Position numbers and translations under genes: made by a program
Shown here: positions 8,989 to 17,671 of the stretch, one piece after another
How positions within the stretch are numbered: the stretch's first letter is position 1
How the letters are laid out: each line of letters opens with the position of its first letter
Notes under the pieces: model-generated
Database searches by the model: none
Seen by the model: only the letters and a program-made list of their open reading frames with translations
Told to the model about the DNA's origin: nothing
Assembly: GCA_913046365.1 (NCBI GenBank)
Contig: CAJWRM010000001.1
Span: 124,001-188,000 of the forward strand
Source: an uncultured Flavobacteriales bacterium
GTDB lineage: Bacteria > Bacteroidota > Bacteroidia > Flavobacteriales_D > Crocinitomicaceae
Direction: 5' to 3'
Length of the DNA stretch: 64,000 nt

Positions 8989-9013
8989 CAAGCCCATATG
9001 GCTGTGGGATTAG

Positions 9014-9057
9014 AAAAGCTCCGAGAGTATCAATTTCTCGGAGCTTTTTGTTTTTTC
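9014..9057 (+). terminator. Rho-independent terminator after tRNA-Asp
   Basis: A 13-bp perfect stem (AAAAGCTCCGAGA at 9014-9026 with its complement at 9036-9048) encloses a 9-base loop and is followed by TG and a run of T. It lies 25 bases downstream of tRNA-Asp, so the tRNA appears to be a single-gene transcript. Confidence 0.85.
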
Positions 9058-9152
9058 CAGCATCACAGGCAACTTTTGACACTAAATCTCATCTTATAAC
9101 TAGAATGATTCTAGCATTTTAATTTTCAAATTTTAGAAAGAAAATAGCAACT

Positions 9153-9737
9153 ATGAAAACGCTGAAAAAATTAATCATACTATGTTTTTCATTAATATTA
9201 ATTATAAATTCAAGCTGCACGAATACGGAAGCTGAAAAAGAAATCATTGCACTTAAAGCGGAAATAGCCTTGCTTAAAAGAAATGAAAGTATGGTCATGG
9301 ACCCTCTGGCTGAAAGACGAGAAGAAATTATTGAACGCTACGGCACTGGTGAAAAAAAGTTGGTCGTCACCTACGCAGGCTCTGGAAGTGATGAGTTTGT
9401 ATCCGAGAAGATGACTTACTATATAAACGGTCAAATCAAAGAAGAGGAGAACTACCAAAATTCAGAATTACACGGGGATTACCGAGAATATTATAAAAAT
9501 GGTCAGATTTCTGTAAAATGTTCTTATAATGAAGGAAAGAAAAATGGAGAATTCTTTGAATTCTATCATGATGGAGTTGTATGGGAACATGGCTATTTTA
9601 CCAATGGAGACTATGATGGTGAATATACTACCTATTTTATTGATGGGAAAATTAAGAGCTACGAGCTTTACAAAAAGGGAGATCGAATTGAAGCAATATG
9701 GTACGACAATAAAGGAAATATTGAATACCAGAATTAA
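9153..9737 (+). CDS. YwqK-like lipoprotein with MORN-type repeats
   Basis: The 194-residue protein starts with a lipoprotein-like signal, MKTLKKLIILCFSLILIINS followed by SC, although Asn at position -3 makes the lipobox imperfect. A short charged helix (about 28-50, probably coiled coil) follows. Then come tandem MORN_2/YwqK-type repeats with the pattern YYINGQIKEE, YYKNGQISVK, FYHDGVVWEH and YFIDGKIKSY. Such proteins are widespread in Bacteroidota and often labelled YwqK-family antitoxin, but no toxin gene is adjacent and I would not assume that role. A similar smaller protein lies at 19629-20039. Confidence 0.75.
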   Translation: MKTLKKLIILCFSLILIINSSCTNTEAEKEIIALKAEIALLKRNESMVMDPLAERREEIIERYGTGEKKLVVTYAGSGSDEFVSEKMTYYINGQIKEEENYQNSELHGDYREYYKNGQISVKCSYNEGKKNGEFFEFYHDGVVWEHGYFTNGDYDGEYTTYFIDGKIKSYELYKKGDRIEAIWYDNKGNIEYQN

Positions 9738-9830
9738 ACGCATCACCCCAAATTTCTAAAAAACAAGAACGCTTTTAACTTATAAATCAGAATAACTGCA
9801 CGCTTTAAGGTTTATGCAGATGTCTTTTGT

Positions 9831-9838
9831 TAATTTTG
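9831..9838 (+). promoter_or_regulatory. Candidate -7 element of ribD
   Basis: TAATTTTG matches TAnnTTTG and ends 19 nt before the ribD ATG. No FMN riboswitch is visible in the 120-base gap before ribD. Confidence 0.45.
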
Positions 9839-9857
9839 AGGGATAAACAAACAGTTT

Positions 9858-10889
9858 ATGACCGACGAAATTTACATGCAAAGATGTATCGATCTAGCCA
9901 AAAAAGGAATTCGGGCCGTAGCCCCAAATCCTATGGTGGGTTGTGTTCTTGTTGTAGAGGATAAAATAATTGGTGAGGGGTATCATGAGCGATTCGGTGA
10001 GGCACATGCAGAAGTAAATGCCATAAACAGTGTCTCCAACAAAAGTCTTCTTAAAAAAGCAACGCTTTATGTTTCCCTAGAACCTTGCTCGCATACGGGT
10101 AAAACACCACCTTGTGCTGAGCTGATTATCAAGAAAGGAATCAAAAAGGTTGTTATTGGAACGAAAGATTCAAACCCCATTGTTGGAGGAAAAGGAATTG
10201 AAAAGCTAAAAAACGGAGGTGTTCAGGTAGAAGAAGGAATCTTGCAAGAACAATGCATAGCGTTAAACAAACGTTTTTTTACCTTTCATGAAAAGAAACG
10301 CCCTTATGTAATTCTAAAATGGGCACAAACTTTAGACGGATTTTTAGACCGCATTCGCGAGGATGAAACACAGAAAATAAATTGGATCTCAGAACCTGAA
10401 ACAAAAACACTCGTGCACAAGTGGCGAAGTGAAGAACAAAGCATTTTGGTTGGGAGGAATACGATTATAAATGATAACCCATCCTTAACAGTGCGAGATT
10501 ATGGAGGTATGAATCCAATAAGATTAGTTATCGATAGCCAGCTGCAAATAAGTGGAGCATTAAATATATATTCAAAAGATGCACCTACCATCGTATTTAA
10601 TAGGGTAAAAGACAAAAAAGAAAACAACATCGAATGGGTTAAAATAAATGAGACGAGCACCAAAAATATTCTTGAAGAGCTTCACAAGAGAGGTATACAA
10701 TCCGTTTTTGTGGAAGGAGGTAGCCGAACTTTACAATACTTCATTATAGATAATGTATGGGACGAAGCAAGGGTTGTGGTTGGTCAAAAATATTTTAAAG
10801 AAGGATATAAAGCACCAATTATAAATAAAGTACCTATTCAATCCATCCCCTTTGGAAAGGATATGATTCACTATTACAAGCGGAAATGA
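9858..10889 (+). CDS. ribD: Riboflavin biosynthesis deaminase/reductase RibD
   Basis: The 343-residue bifunctional enzyme carries out the second and third steps of riboflavin synthesis from GTP: deamination of the pyrimidine ring and reduction of the ribose side chain. The N-terminal deaminase domain holds the zinc motif HAEVNAI near residue 50 and PCSHTGKTPPCAELI near residue 75. The C-terminal reductase domain starts near LKWAQTLDGFLD (residue 150) and contains VGRNTIINDNPSLTVR. Other rib genes are not in the window. Its ATGA stop/start overlap with the transporter gene suggests cotranscription. Confidence 0.95.
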   Translation: MTDEIYMQRCIDLAKKGIRAVAPNPMVGCVLVVEDKIIGEGYHERFGEAHAEVNAINSVSNKSLLKKATLYVSLEPCSHTGKTPPCAELIIKKGIKKVVIGTKDSNPIVGGKGIEKLKNGGVQVEEGILQEQCIALNKRFFTFHEKKRPYVILKWAQTLDGFLDRIREDETQKINWISEPETKTLVHKWRSEEQSILVGRNTIINDNPSLTVRDYGGMNPIRLVIDSQLQISGALNIYSKDAPTIVFNRVKDKKENNIEWVKINETSTKNILEELHKRGIQSVFVEGGSRTLQYFIIDNVWDEARVVVGQKYFKEGYKAPIINKVPIQSIPFGKDMIHYYKRK

Positions 10890-11752
10890 TTGCACTGGTC
10901 GGAACTATTGCTTGTTCAACCTTCATCTTTGTAATCTTTAGAATATTTGAAAGATTCAATATCGGAACATTTCAAGCTATCGTGGCAAATTATTTTACAG
11001 CTTTTTTATGTGGAGTATTGGTGCACGTCAATAAGGTCAGAACAGATTCTTTTAATCATTTAGAATGGCTGCCATTTGTTGCATTATCGGCAATTTTATT
11101 CATAACATTATTCATTATGATGGCCATCAGTGCTCAAAAAAACGGAATCGCGGCGACGTCTGTTGCTGTTAAAATGAGTATGGCTGTATCTATGCTTGGG
11201 ATGATTTTTTTATACAATGAAGCGATATCAAGTCCTAAGCTCGTCGGGATATTTTTTGCGCTTATTGGTGTTTTTTTAATTGCTTCCTCTGGATCAAAGA
11301 GAAACAAAAGTAATGCAGCTTATATGCTCATTGTTCTTTTCATCGGAAGCGGTCTTTTAGACCTTAATTTAAATTATGCCCAAAATCATGTGCTTAGCCA
11401 TATTTCGTCCTCAATATTCACAGCCTATGGTTTTGCTGCGGCAGGTACTATAGGCGTCATTTTTCATATCATTCAAAGCTTTCGAGGCAAAGCTCAAACC
11501 GTTAAAGCCAAAAACTTGCTTGCTGGATTCCTTTTAGGTATACCCAATTATTATTCTATTTATTTTCTTTTAGAATCCTATCAATCATTGACCTGGCAAG
11601 ACTCTAGTATCTTGGCTGTAGTTAATGTTTCAGTTGTTTTACTCTCTGTAATTATTGGGTTTATCGTCTTTAAAGAAGCGCTAAGTAAACGAAAGATTAT
11701 AGGTATTCTAGCGGCGTTAATCGCTATTTTTTTACTTTACTTTTCCTCGTAA
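10886..11752 (+). CDS. EamA/DMT-superfamily transporter
   Basis: The 288-residue protein is almost entirely hydrophobic, with about ten membrane segments arranged as two five-helix halves (roughly 1-135 and 148-288). Phrases such as LVGIFFALIGVFLIASS and IIGILAALIAIFLLYFSS are typical ends of EamA repeats. The family exports or imports small metabolites across the inner membrane. Its position just after ribD could hint at flavin-related transport, but the arrangement alone does not prove it. Confidence 0.85.
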   Translation: MIALVGTIACSTFIFVIFRIFERFNIGTFQAIVANYFTAFLCGVLVHVNKVRTDSFNHLEWLPFVALSAILFITLFIMMAISAQKNGIAATSVAVKMSMAVSMLGMIFLYNEAISSPKLVGIFFALIGVFLIASSGSKRNKSNAAYMLIVLFIGSGLLDLNLNYAQNHVLSHISSSIFTAYGFAAAGTIGVIFHIIQSFRGKAQTVKAKNLLAGFLLGIPNYYSIYFLLESYQSLTWQDSSILAVVNVSVVLLSVIIGFIVFKEALSKRKIIGILAALIAIFLLYFSS

Positions 11753-12420
11753 TGCGTATTTTTAAAGCCATGAAATCGATACCTCTTTTATTTATTTTGT
11801 TTCATTCGGCTTTCCTGTTGTCACAGAATAAGATATCACTTGCCGTACTTAAATATAATGGAGGAGGAGATTATTATGCTAACCCTACCGCGCTCCCAAA
11901 TCTTATAGAATTTTGTAACGCCACAATAGAAACAGAACTAAATACAGACGAAGTGCCCTATGTTGAAGCGGGTAGTAAAGACCTATTTGATTATCCATTT
12001 GTACATATGACAGGACATGGAAATGTAGTTTTCTCTCCCATAGAGGCAAGGAATTTACGTATGTATTTCGATGCTGGTGGATTCATGCATATCGATGATA
12101 ACTATGGAATGGATCCATTTATTCGTGTTGAGTTGAAAAAAATATTCCCCAAATTAGAATTGATTGAAATCCCTTCAAACCATCCAATTTTTCACCAAAA
12201 TTTCAATTTTAACGGATTGCCGAAAATACATGAACACGATGGCAATCCAGCCCAAGCATTTGGTATTTTTTTAGATGGAAGAATGGTCTGTTTATATACA
12301 TTTGAATCAGATCTAAGTGATGGATGGGAAGATTCAAATGTACACAATGATCCATTCGATAAACGCGAAGAAGCACTTCAAATGGGTGCAAATATTATTC
12401 AGTACGTATTTACGAACTAG
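11752..12420 (+). CDS. Exported DUF4159 protein
   Basis: This 222-residue protein has a signal peptide (MRIFKAMKSIPLLFILFHS, then AFLLSQ) and a DUF4159 domain over most of its length. Typical segments are LKYNGGGDYYANPTALPNL, PFVHMTGHGNVVFS and GGFMHIDDNYGMDPFIR. The domain resembles glutamine-amidotransferase-like folds, but no function is established. Start could be Met1 or Met7. It overlaps the EamA gene by one base, making it third in a ribD operon, and its stop faces a convergent gene 2 bases away. Confidence 0.85.
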   Translation: MRIFKAMKSIPLLFILFHSAFLLSQNKISLAVLKYNGGGDYYANPTALPNLIEFCNATIETELNTDEVPYVEAGSKDLFDYPFVHMTGHGNVVFSPIEARNLRMYFDAGGFMHIDDNYGMDPFIRVELKKIFPKLELIEIPSNHPIFHQNFNFNGLPKIHEHDGNPAQAFGIFLDGRMVCLYTFESDLSDGWEDSNVHNDPFDKREEALQMGANIIQYVFTN

Positions 12421-12422
12421 AA

Positions 12423-13544
12423 TTAATGGTCATGGTCGTGCCCGTCATGATCATGTCCGTGGCCTTGATGGCCGGATTTACTGGCTTTTACCTCCTTGAA
12501 ATCAATTAACTTTATATCAAAAATCAAGTCTGAGTATGGAGGGATTGCACCTTTTCTGCCAGCTTTTCCATAAGCCTGATAATACGGAATAATCACTTTA
12601 ATCTCTCCACCCTGTCCAATAAGGGTGATACCTTCTTCAAAACCAGCAATCATTTTCTGAGTTTTGTAGTTAAACTTAAATACTTGGTTTCTGTCTAAAG
12701 AAGAATCAAATTTCTTGCCATCTGCTCTGAATGTACCTGTATAATGGAGTTGAACCTGCATTCCTTCCTCTAATTTTGGCTTGCGCTTTCCCTTCTTTTT
12801 GCGCACATATACCAAACCGGATTTTGTCAACTTTGCTTTTTTATACTTTTTCTTTACCTGTTTGAACATATACTTACTGTATTCAGCCTCAGACATTTCT
12901 GCAACAAGCTTTAGCTCCTCAACTCTTTTCAAATCCGCCTCTTTAATTGGGTCATATATAGAGTGAAAAGCTTTCATCGCATCAAATGAATTTGCAGCTT
13001 CACCTTTCCTGATGATGGTAACTTTATTTAAGGCATCGTCTTTTTCAATTTTATTGACGACTTCCATTCCATTCACTACGTGGCCAAAAACAGTATGCTT
13101 TCCATCGAGCCAAGGGGTTGCTTTATGTGTAATAAAAAACTGACTACCGTTGGTGCTTGGGCCAGAATTTGCCATAGATAAAATACCTGGTCCACTATGA
13201 ATTAAACCTTCAACAATTTCATCGTAAAATTTATATCCTGGATCTCCGGTTCCATTGCCTAAAGGACATCCTCCCTGTATCATGAAGTCTGCAATCACTC
13301 TATGGAATTTCAAACCATCGTAATATGGTTTTGAAATTGTAGTTTCATCTGCAGAAAACTTTCCTTCTGCAAGGCCTACGAAATTACCTACGGTCATCGG
13401 AGTTTTTTCAAATTCAAGCTGGCATAAAATAGTCCCTTTCGCTGTTTGAAATTCAGCATATATGCCGTCGGAGAGATTTTCAGTCTGACAAAAAGTGAAA
13501 GAAGTGCAAAATACAATTGCAAGACTGTAAATAATATTTTTCAT
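12423..13544 (-). CDS. Exported cyclophilin-FKBP fusion peptidyl-prolyl isomerase
   Basis: The 373-residue protein joins two unrelated proline isomerase families. A signal peptide covers about residues 1-20. A cyclophilin domain (about 29-178) keeps FHRVIADFMIQGG, NGSQFFITH and PWLDGKHTVFG, including the catalytic Arg82. A basic linker (about 205-258) follows. An FKBP domain (about 260-352) has VQLHYTGTF, KKFDSSLDR, AGFEEGI and YYQAYG, with Phe where most FKBPs have Trp. The tail from residue 358 is rich in His, Gly and Asp and looks metal-binding, as in SlyD. It probably folds proteins in the periplasm. It lies 21 bases after another FKBP gene. Confidence 0.9.
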   Translation of the reverse strand: MKNIIYSLAIVFCTSFTFCQTENLSDGIYAEFQTAKGTILCQLEFEKTPMTVGNFVGLAEGKFSADETTISKPYYDGLKFHRVIADFMIQGGCPLGNGTGDPGYKFYDEIVEGLIHSGPGILSMANSGPSTNGSQFFITHKATPWLDGKHTVFGHVVNGMEVVNKIEKDDALNKVTIIRKGEAANSFDAMKAFHSIYDPIKEADLKRVEELKLVAEMSEAEYSKYMFKQVKKKYKKAKLTKSGLVYVRKKKGKRKPKLEEGMQVQLHYTGTFRADGKKFDSSLDRNQVFKFNYKTQKMIAGFEEGITLIGQGGEIKVIIPYYQAYGKAGRKGAIPPYSDLIFDIKLIDFKEVKASKSGHQGHGHDHDGHDHDH

Positions 13545-13565
13545 TTCAATAAGTATTTATGGTAA

Positions 13566-14246
13566 TTAGTTTGAGAAATCAATAAGTTCTACCTCAAATA
13601 CCAAAGGCATATATGGCTTGATGATACTTCCTGGCTGAGGATTTGCTCCATATGCTAGCTCTTGAGGGATGAAAAATTGATACTTTGAACCTTTTGACAT
13701 GAGCTGAAGCCCCTCTGTCCATCCTGGTATTACTTGATTTAAACCAAACTCTATGGGTTCTCCTCGGTCATATGAGCTATCAAACTTTTCTCCTTTCGGA
13801 GTTGTCCCCAAATAGTGTACCTTAACCTTGGAGCTTTCAGAAGGCTTGTCACCACTCCCTTCTCTGAGTACCTTATATTGAAGTCCTGATGCGGTTACTT
13901 GGATATCTTTATTGTTTTTATTTTCTTCTAAAAACTTTTCGCCTTCAGCCTTAAAAACAAGATTTTCTTTCTCTGCTTGTTGCGCCTTTAATTGATTTTT
14001 TTTGGTGAAATACGCCCCAAGAATTGCATTTTCGGGATCTGTGCACAATGGGTCTCTACTATTTAGCGCATCACTTAAACCCTTAACGACAAGTTCTTTA
14101 TTGGCTTCACTAAGGTCTCGTAAAACATTCTTAGCAATGGTCTGTCCAATGAGGTAGGATATACTGTCTACTTCGTTTTTCAATTTATTTTGACTAAAGC
14201 TCGTTGGCACGATAGCCAAACAAAGCAAAACTGCGGAGATTCTCAT
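13566..14246 (-). CDS. FKBP-type peptidyl-prolyl isomerase, FkpA/Mip-like
   Basis: The 226-residue exported protein has a signal peptide ending near SFSQ. A helical dimerisation domain at about 20-100 (YLIGQTIAKNVLRDL, AILGAYFTKKNQLKAQQ) matches the FKBP_N domain of FkpA, FklB and Mip. The C-terminal FKBP domain at about 130-226 contains VKVHYLGTTPKGEKFDSSYD, VIPGWTEGLQLM and IPQELAYG, so the catalytic pocket looks intact. It begins 6 bases after nadK and is followed by a second isomerase, probably in one transcript. Confidence 0.93.
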   Translation of the reverse strand: MRISAVLLCLAIVPTSFSQNKLKNEVDSISYLIGQTIAKNVLRDLSEANKELVVKGLSDALNSRDPLCTDPENAILGAYFTKKNQLKAQQAEKENLVFKAEGEKFLEENKNNKDIQVTASGLQYKVLREGSGDKPSESSKVKVHYLGTTPKGEKFDSSYDRGEPIEFGLNQVIPGWTEGLQLMSKGSKYQFFIPQELAYGANPQPGSIIKPYMPLVFEVELIDFSN

Positions 14247-14252
14247 ATTTGT

Positions 14253-15131
14253 TTAATTTCTTTTATCGATGCCCCAATGCATCTTATTTCTAATTGTATC
14301 TAAAAAGTTGTTGTTCTCAAATTTAATCACATTGATCATGAAATCAGCTTTTTTAACCAAAATTTCCTGCCCTTGCTTTATGCTATGAGATTTTCCGTCA
14401 ATACTCATCAAGTAGGACCTTCCCCTTCCTTCCACATTCAGAGTTATAGGCATATGGTCTGGAATTACCATAGGTCTTACATTTAAATTATGAGGTGCAA
14501 TTGGTGTCAAAATATGCACCTGACAGCCGGGCGTTACAATTGGTCCTCCACAGCTCAAATTATAGGCTGTAGAACCTGTAGGAGTTGAGATAATCAATCC
14601 ATCAGACCAATAAGTATTGAGAAAATTACCATCCAATAATACATTAAGATTAATCATTGAAGATGTATCCTTTTTATGGATTGCTAGCTCATTCATCGCA
14701 AAAAAATCTTTTTCCCCTTGAAGACCGTCTACACTAACTGAGAGTAAAGATCGTTTCTGAAAAATATATTTCTTATCCTTAACTAAACCTAGGGCTTCCT
14801 GAATATGCTCCCTAGAAACATTGGCTAAAAACCCTAACCTTCCCGCATTTATTCCGAGAATAGGAATTTTAGAGTCTCGTATGTACTCTACCGATTTTAA
14901 AAAAGTTCCATCACCCCCAACACTAATCATCATGTCAACATCTGATGAAAGATCTAAATGCGAAGCAAAAGTTTTAAACGAAAAGGTAACGGAGGTCTTT
15001 TGCATCAATGACTTTGAAAGATCTTGCTCTAGAAGAATAGACCAGCCAAATGAGCATATCGTTTCTAACACCTCATTAAACGCTGATAAGGTCTGCTTGG
15101 TTATTTTGCGTCCGTAAATTGCAACTCGCAT
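14253..15131 (-). CDS. nadK: NAD kinase
   Basis: The 292-residue cytoplasmic enzyme phosphorylates NAD to NADP. The signature SVGGDGTFLKSV lies near residue 72. ILGINAGRLGFLANV follows, and the NAD-binding motif SDGLIISTPTGSTAYNLSCGG is near residue 178. The C-terminal part has the usual sheet with SIDGKSHSIKQGQEILVKK. The gene lies two bases after the CBS-domain gene, an order repeatedly seen in Bacteroidota. Confidence 0.96.
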   Translation of the reverse strand: MRVAIYGRKITKQTLSAFNEVLETICSFGWSILLEQDLSKSLMQKTSVTFSFKTFASHLDLSSDVDMMISVGGDGTFLKSVEYIRDSKIPILGINAGRLGFLANVSREHIQEALGLVKDKKYIFQKRSLLSVSVDGLQGEKDFFAMNELAIHKKDTSSMINLNVLLDGNFLNTYWSDGLIISTPTGSTAYNLSCGGPIVTPGCQVHILTPIAPHNLNVRPMVIPDHMPITLNVEGRGRSYLMSIDGKSHSIKQGQEILVKKADFMINVIKFENNNFLDTIRNKMHWGIDKRN

Positions 15132-15133
15132 AT

Positions 15134-15796
15134 TTAATATTTCAAATAATTCATTAAAGCATCATAACGCCATTTAAGGTCATCTGAACCCATACCATTT
15201 TGATACTCTGCCTTAACAACATAGTCATAACGCTCGAATGTTCTAATAATGGCGGTTAAATCTTCCTGATTTATCTTCAAAGTTACATCAAGATTAGTTG
15301 ATGTAGGGTTGGAAAGAATCGTTGAGCTTAAAATCTTTGCGTTATTACTTTCGACAATTTGCCCTATTTGTGACATTGAGTAATCAGATTCACTTACCTC
15401 TAAAACTAAAATGCCACCTTTATCCTTAATACTCGCCGTATGAGCAATTGTGGTCATTAGTTCAAAAATATTAGTGCATCCAAGATACTTCTCTTCATGG
15501 TCCAGAATAGGCATGACACTAATCTTAAATTCCGATATTTTGGATAAGATTTCGAATAAATGGGCATCCGATTTTACATAAGGCCTCGGTAAATGTTGAA
15601 ACAACTCATCCAGGGTTCGATTGAAGTCAAGTTTATCCAAAATATCCGCCTCCGAAACGAGACCAACATAATTTCCATTTTTCAGCACAGGAAGATGTGA
15701 AACCTTAAATTCATCCATCCAATTCATTGCTTTTTCACCTGAATCAGAATGAACCAAAGGAGGGATGTCATATGTTATTAAATCAATTGCATTCAT
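15134..15796 (-). CDS. CBS-domain protein
   Basis: The 220-residue protein carries two CBS motifs in the first 125 residues (for example SHLPVLKNGNYVGLVSEADIL and ISVMPILDHEEKYLGCTNIFEL). An ACT-like or small regulatory region follows (GGILVLEVSESDYSMSQIGQ). CBS pairs bind adenine nucleotides and often act as energy or redox sensors. I choose ATG 15796, although an in-frame TTG at 15808 would add four residues. Its place directly before nadK makes a link to nucleotide sensing plausible, but this is inference. Confidence 0.85.
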   Translation of the reverse strand: MNAIDLITYDIPPLVHSDSGEKAMNWMDEFKVSHLPVLKNGNYVGLVSEADILDKLDFNRTLDELFQHLPRPYVKSDAHLFEILSKISEFKISVMPILDHEEKYLGCTNIFELMTTIAHTASIKDKGGILVLEVSESDYSMSQIGQIVESNNAKILSSTILSNPTSTNLDVTLKINQEDLTAIIRTFERYDYVVKAEYQNGMGSDDLKWRYDALMNYLKY

Positions 15797-15847
15797 GCTT
15801 ATGTCCAAAGTAGTAAAATCATTTAAGAGTTTGTAAATTTACCACTC

Positions 15848-15855
15848 CAAAATTA
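15848..15855 (-). promoter_or_regulatory. Candidate -7 element of the CBS-nadK cluster
   Basis: On the reverse strand TAATTTTG fits TAnnTTTG and ends 51 nt before the ATG of the CBS gene. It lies only a few bases before the divergent pdxJ start at 15861. Confidence 0.3.
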
Positions 15856-15860
15856 GTGCC

Positions 15861-16574
15861 ATGGTTAATTTAAGTGTCAATATCAACAAAATAGCTACCC
15901 TTCGAAATGCAAGAGGTTCTAACCTACCGAATCTCGTTCAATTTGCAAAGGATTGTGAGCGATTTGGAGCCGATGGAATAACAATACATCCAAGACCAGA
16001 TGAGAGACATATAACAACAAAAGATGTATATGACTTGGCGCCTATAGTTCAAACTGAATTTAATATCGAAGGATATCCCGATGAACGTTTTATGCACCTC
16101 GTGAAAGAAGTACGGCCAAAACAAGCTACACTCGTACCAGATGCACCAGGTGTGCTCACCTCAGATAACGGTTGGGACATAGAAAAGAATAAGGACTTAT
16201 TAATCAGTACAATAGATACACTGAAGGGATTAGGTATTAGGTCATCTATTTTTGTCAATGCAGATAAAGATAGCATGCATTTAGCCCGTATGATCAACAC
16301 AGATGCCATTGAATTTTATACCGGTCCATTCGCTCAGGATTTTGAAAAAGACCGTGATATGGCAGTAAAGAAATATGTACATGCTGCAGAAATTGCACAT
16401 AAGTTAGGATTAAGAATCAATGCAGGACATGATTTAAATCTTAATAATCTGACCTTTTTTAAAAACCAAGTAAAATACCTTTCAGAAGTGTCAATAGGTC
16501 ATGCCATCGTGTCAGACGCACTTTATATCGGAATTGAAAATACGATTCAGGCGTATAAGGAATGCCTCTCCTAA
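15861..16574 (+). CDS. pdxJ: Pyridoxine 5'-phosphate synthase
   Basis: The 237-residue enzyme condenses 1-deoxyxylulose 5-phosphate with 3-amino-2-oxopropyl phosphate to make pyridoxine 5'-phosphate (vitamin B6, DXP-dependent route). The start LSVNINKIATLRNARG and the segments ADGITIHPRPDERHI, ATLVPDAPGVLTSDNGWD, IEFYTGPFA and LRINAGHDLNLNNL are diagnostic. The C-terminal VSIGHAIVSDALYIG binds phosphate. It is monocistronic, divergent from the CBS gene and overlapping the MscS gene by 4 bases at its 3' end. Confidence 0.97.
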   Translation: MVNLSVNINKIATLRNARGSNLPNLVQFAKDCERFGADGITIHPRPDERHITTKDVYDLAPIVQTEFNIEGYPDERFMHLVKEVRPKQATLVPDAPGVLTSDNGWDIEKNKDLLISTIDTLKGLGIRSSIFVNADKDSMHLARMINTDAIEFYTGPFAQDFEKDRDMAVKKYVHAAEIAHKLGLRINAGHDLNLNNLTFFKNQVKYLSEVSIGHAIVSDALYIGIENTIQAYKECLS

Positions 16575-17671
16575 TCCTGAGTAGGCATGTGAAGTGTTCT
16601 TTGAGGGAAAGGTATGCTAACGTTATGCTTTCTGAATAGACGGTCGATTTCAAACCTAATTTCTGATTTATACGTTTTAACATCCCAATGCTGGTCTGCC
16701 CAAAATATCAGCTCCATGTGCAATCCATTTTCACCAAAATCTGCAAGCCTTACTATGACCTGATGCGTCTTTTTAACTTTTGGATGACCATTTGCTGCCT
16801 CTTTCAATAAATCTTTCACAAGCTCCGTATTGGAGCCGTAAGCAACAGTAACATGAATAATAAAGCGCGTGAGCTTTGATCCATGGCTCCAGTTTTCAAC
16901 CTTATCTCGAGTTAGAATAGTGTTTGGAATGACCAAAACATTCCCTTCCCAGGTTTGAATTTGAGTTGTTCGAATGTTAATTTTTTTAATTCGAACTACC
17001 AAATCATCTTCCTGAGATGTTGAGGAAATTTTGACGACATCACCAACCTTAATGTTCCCTTCAAGAAGGAGAATAAAACCAGCAATTAAATCTCTAAATG
17101 CATCCTGAAGACCAAGCCCAACACCAACAAGCACGGCAGTTGATCCAATAAAAAGATTCGTCAGGGGAATATTTAAAGCACGAAAGCAGAAGAGAAAGGC
17201 GAAAACATAAATGACATACTTTGCCAGCTGAGTATATATGTATTCATTTCCTTCATCATGATTTGGGTTTTCCTTTAATTTTTTAACAATATACAAACGC
17301 GTAAAAAACACCGATATACGTGCTGAAAAAAGTACCGTGAGTATGACTAAAATATGGTAAAAAGAAAATTCAAATGTAGCGATCTTGATGATCGGATAGT
17401 TCAGTAAATCCTCAAAACCTACAGACGGATTATTAACTCTAAGACTTATAATGCACAAGTAAAATGCTAAAAAATAGACACTCTGACTAATAAGCTTTAA
17501 GCGTGCTAGTTTCTTCCCTTTAATATTGATTTCAGCTTTTGCCAAATACTTATCAATGAGCTTACCAGCTTCTTTTTTTCCTTTAAAAGCAAGATAAAAT
17601 ATCAAAAATAAAACAAGGATGTTCCAAATATTCACATCAAAAGGTCCAATATTGAATAGTACTTCGCTCAT
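16571..17671 (-). CDS. MscS-family mechanosensitive channel
   Basis: The 366-residue inner-membrane protein has about five membrane segments in the first 200 residues and then the MscS core. The pore helix and following loop read IGSTAVLVGVGLGLQDAFRD and LIAGFILLLEGNIKVGD. The soluble beta domain includes TTQIQTWEGNVLVIPN near residue 235 and an alpha-beta domain to the end. Such channels release solutes on osmotic downshift. It lies directly after dnaG, with touching ends. Confidence 0.93.
   Translation of the reverse strand: MSEVLFNIGPFDVNIWNILVLFLIFYLAFKGKKEAGKLIDKYLAKAEINIKGKKLARLKLISQSVYFLAFYLCIISLRVNNPSVGFEDLLNYPIIKIATFEFSFYHILVILTVLFSARISVFFTRLYIVKKLKENPNHDEGNEYIYTQLAKYVIYVFAFLFCFRALNIPLTNLFIGSTAVLVGVGLGLQDAFRDLIAGFILLLEGNIKVGDVVKISSTSQEDDLVVRIKKINIRTTQIQTWEGNVLVIPNTILTRDKVENWSHGSKLTRFIIHVTVAYGSNTELVKDLLKEAANGHPKVKKTHQVIVRLADFGENGLHMELIFWADQHWDVKTYKSEIRFEIDRLFRKHNVSIPFPQRTLHMPTQD

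Noticed and set aside
8840..9082. 80-codon reverse reading frame across tRNA-Asp
   Set aside because: Its core (AVWTGLEPATPCVTGRYSNQL) is the antisense translation of the tRNA, a well-known spurious product in many annotations.
9529..9759. 76-codon forward frame overlapping the end of the YwqK-like gene
   Set aside because: It lies in another frame of the recognisable lipoprotein gene and has a low-complexity, methionine-rich translation.
9738..9857. Possible FMN riboswitch before ribD
   Set aside because: The conserved core of the RFN element is not visible in the 120-base gap.
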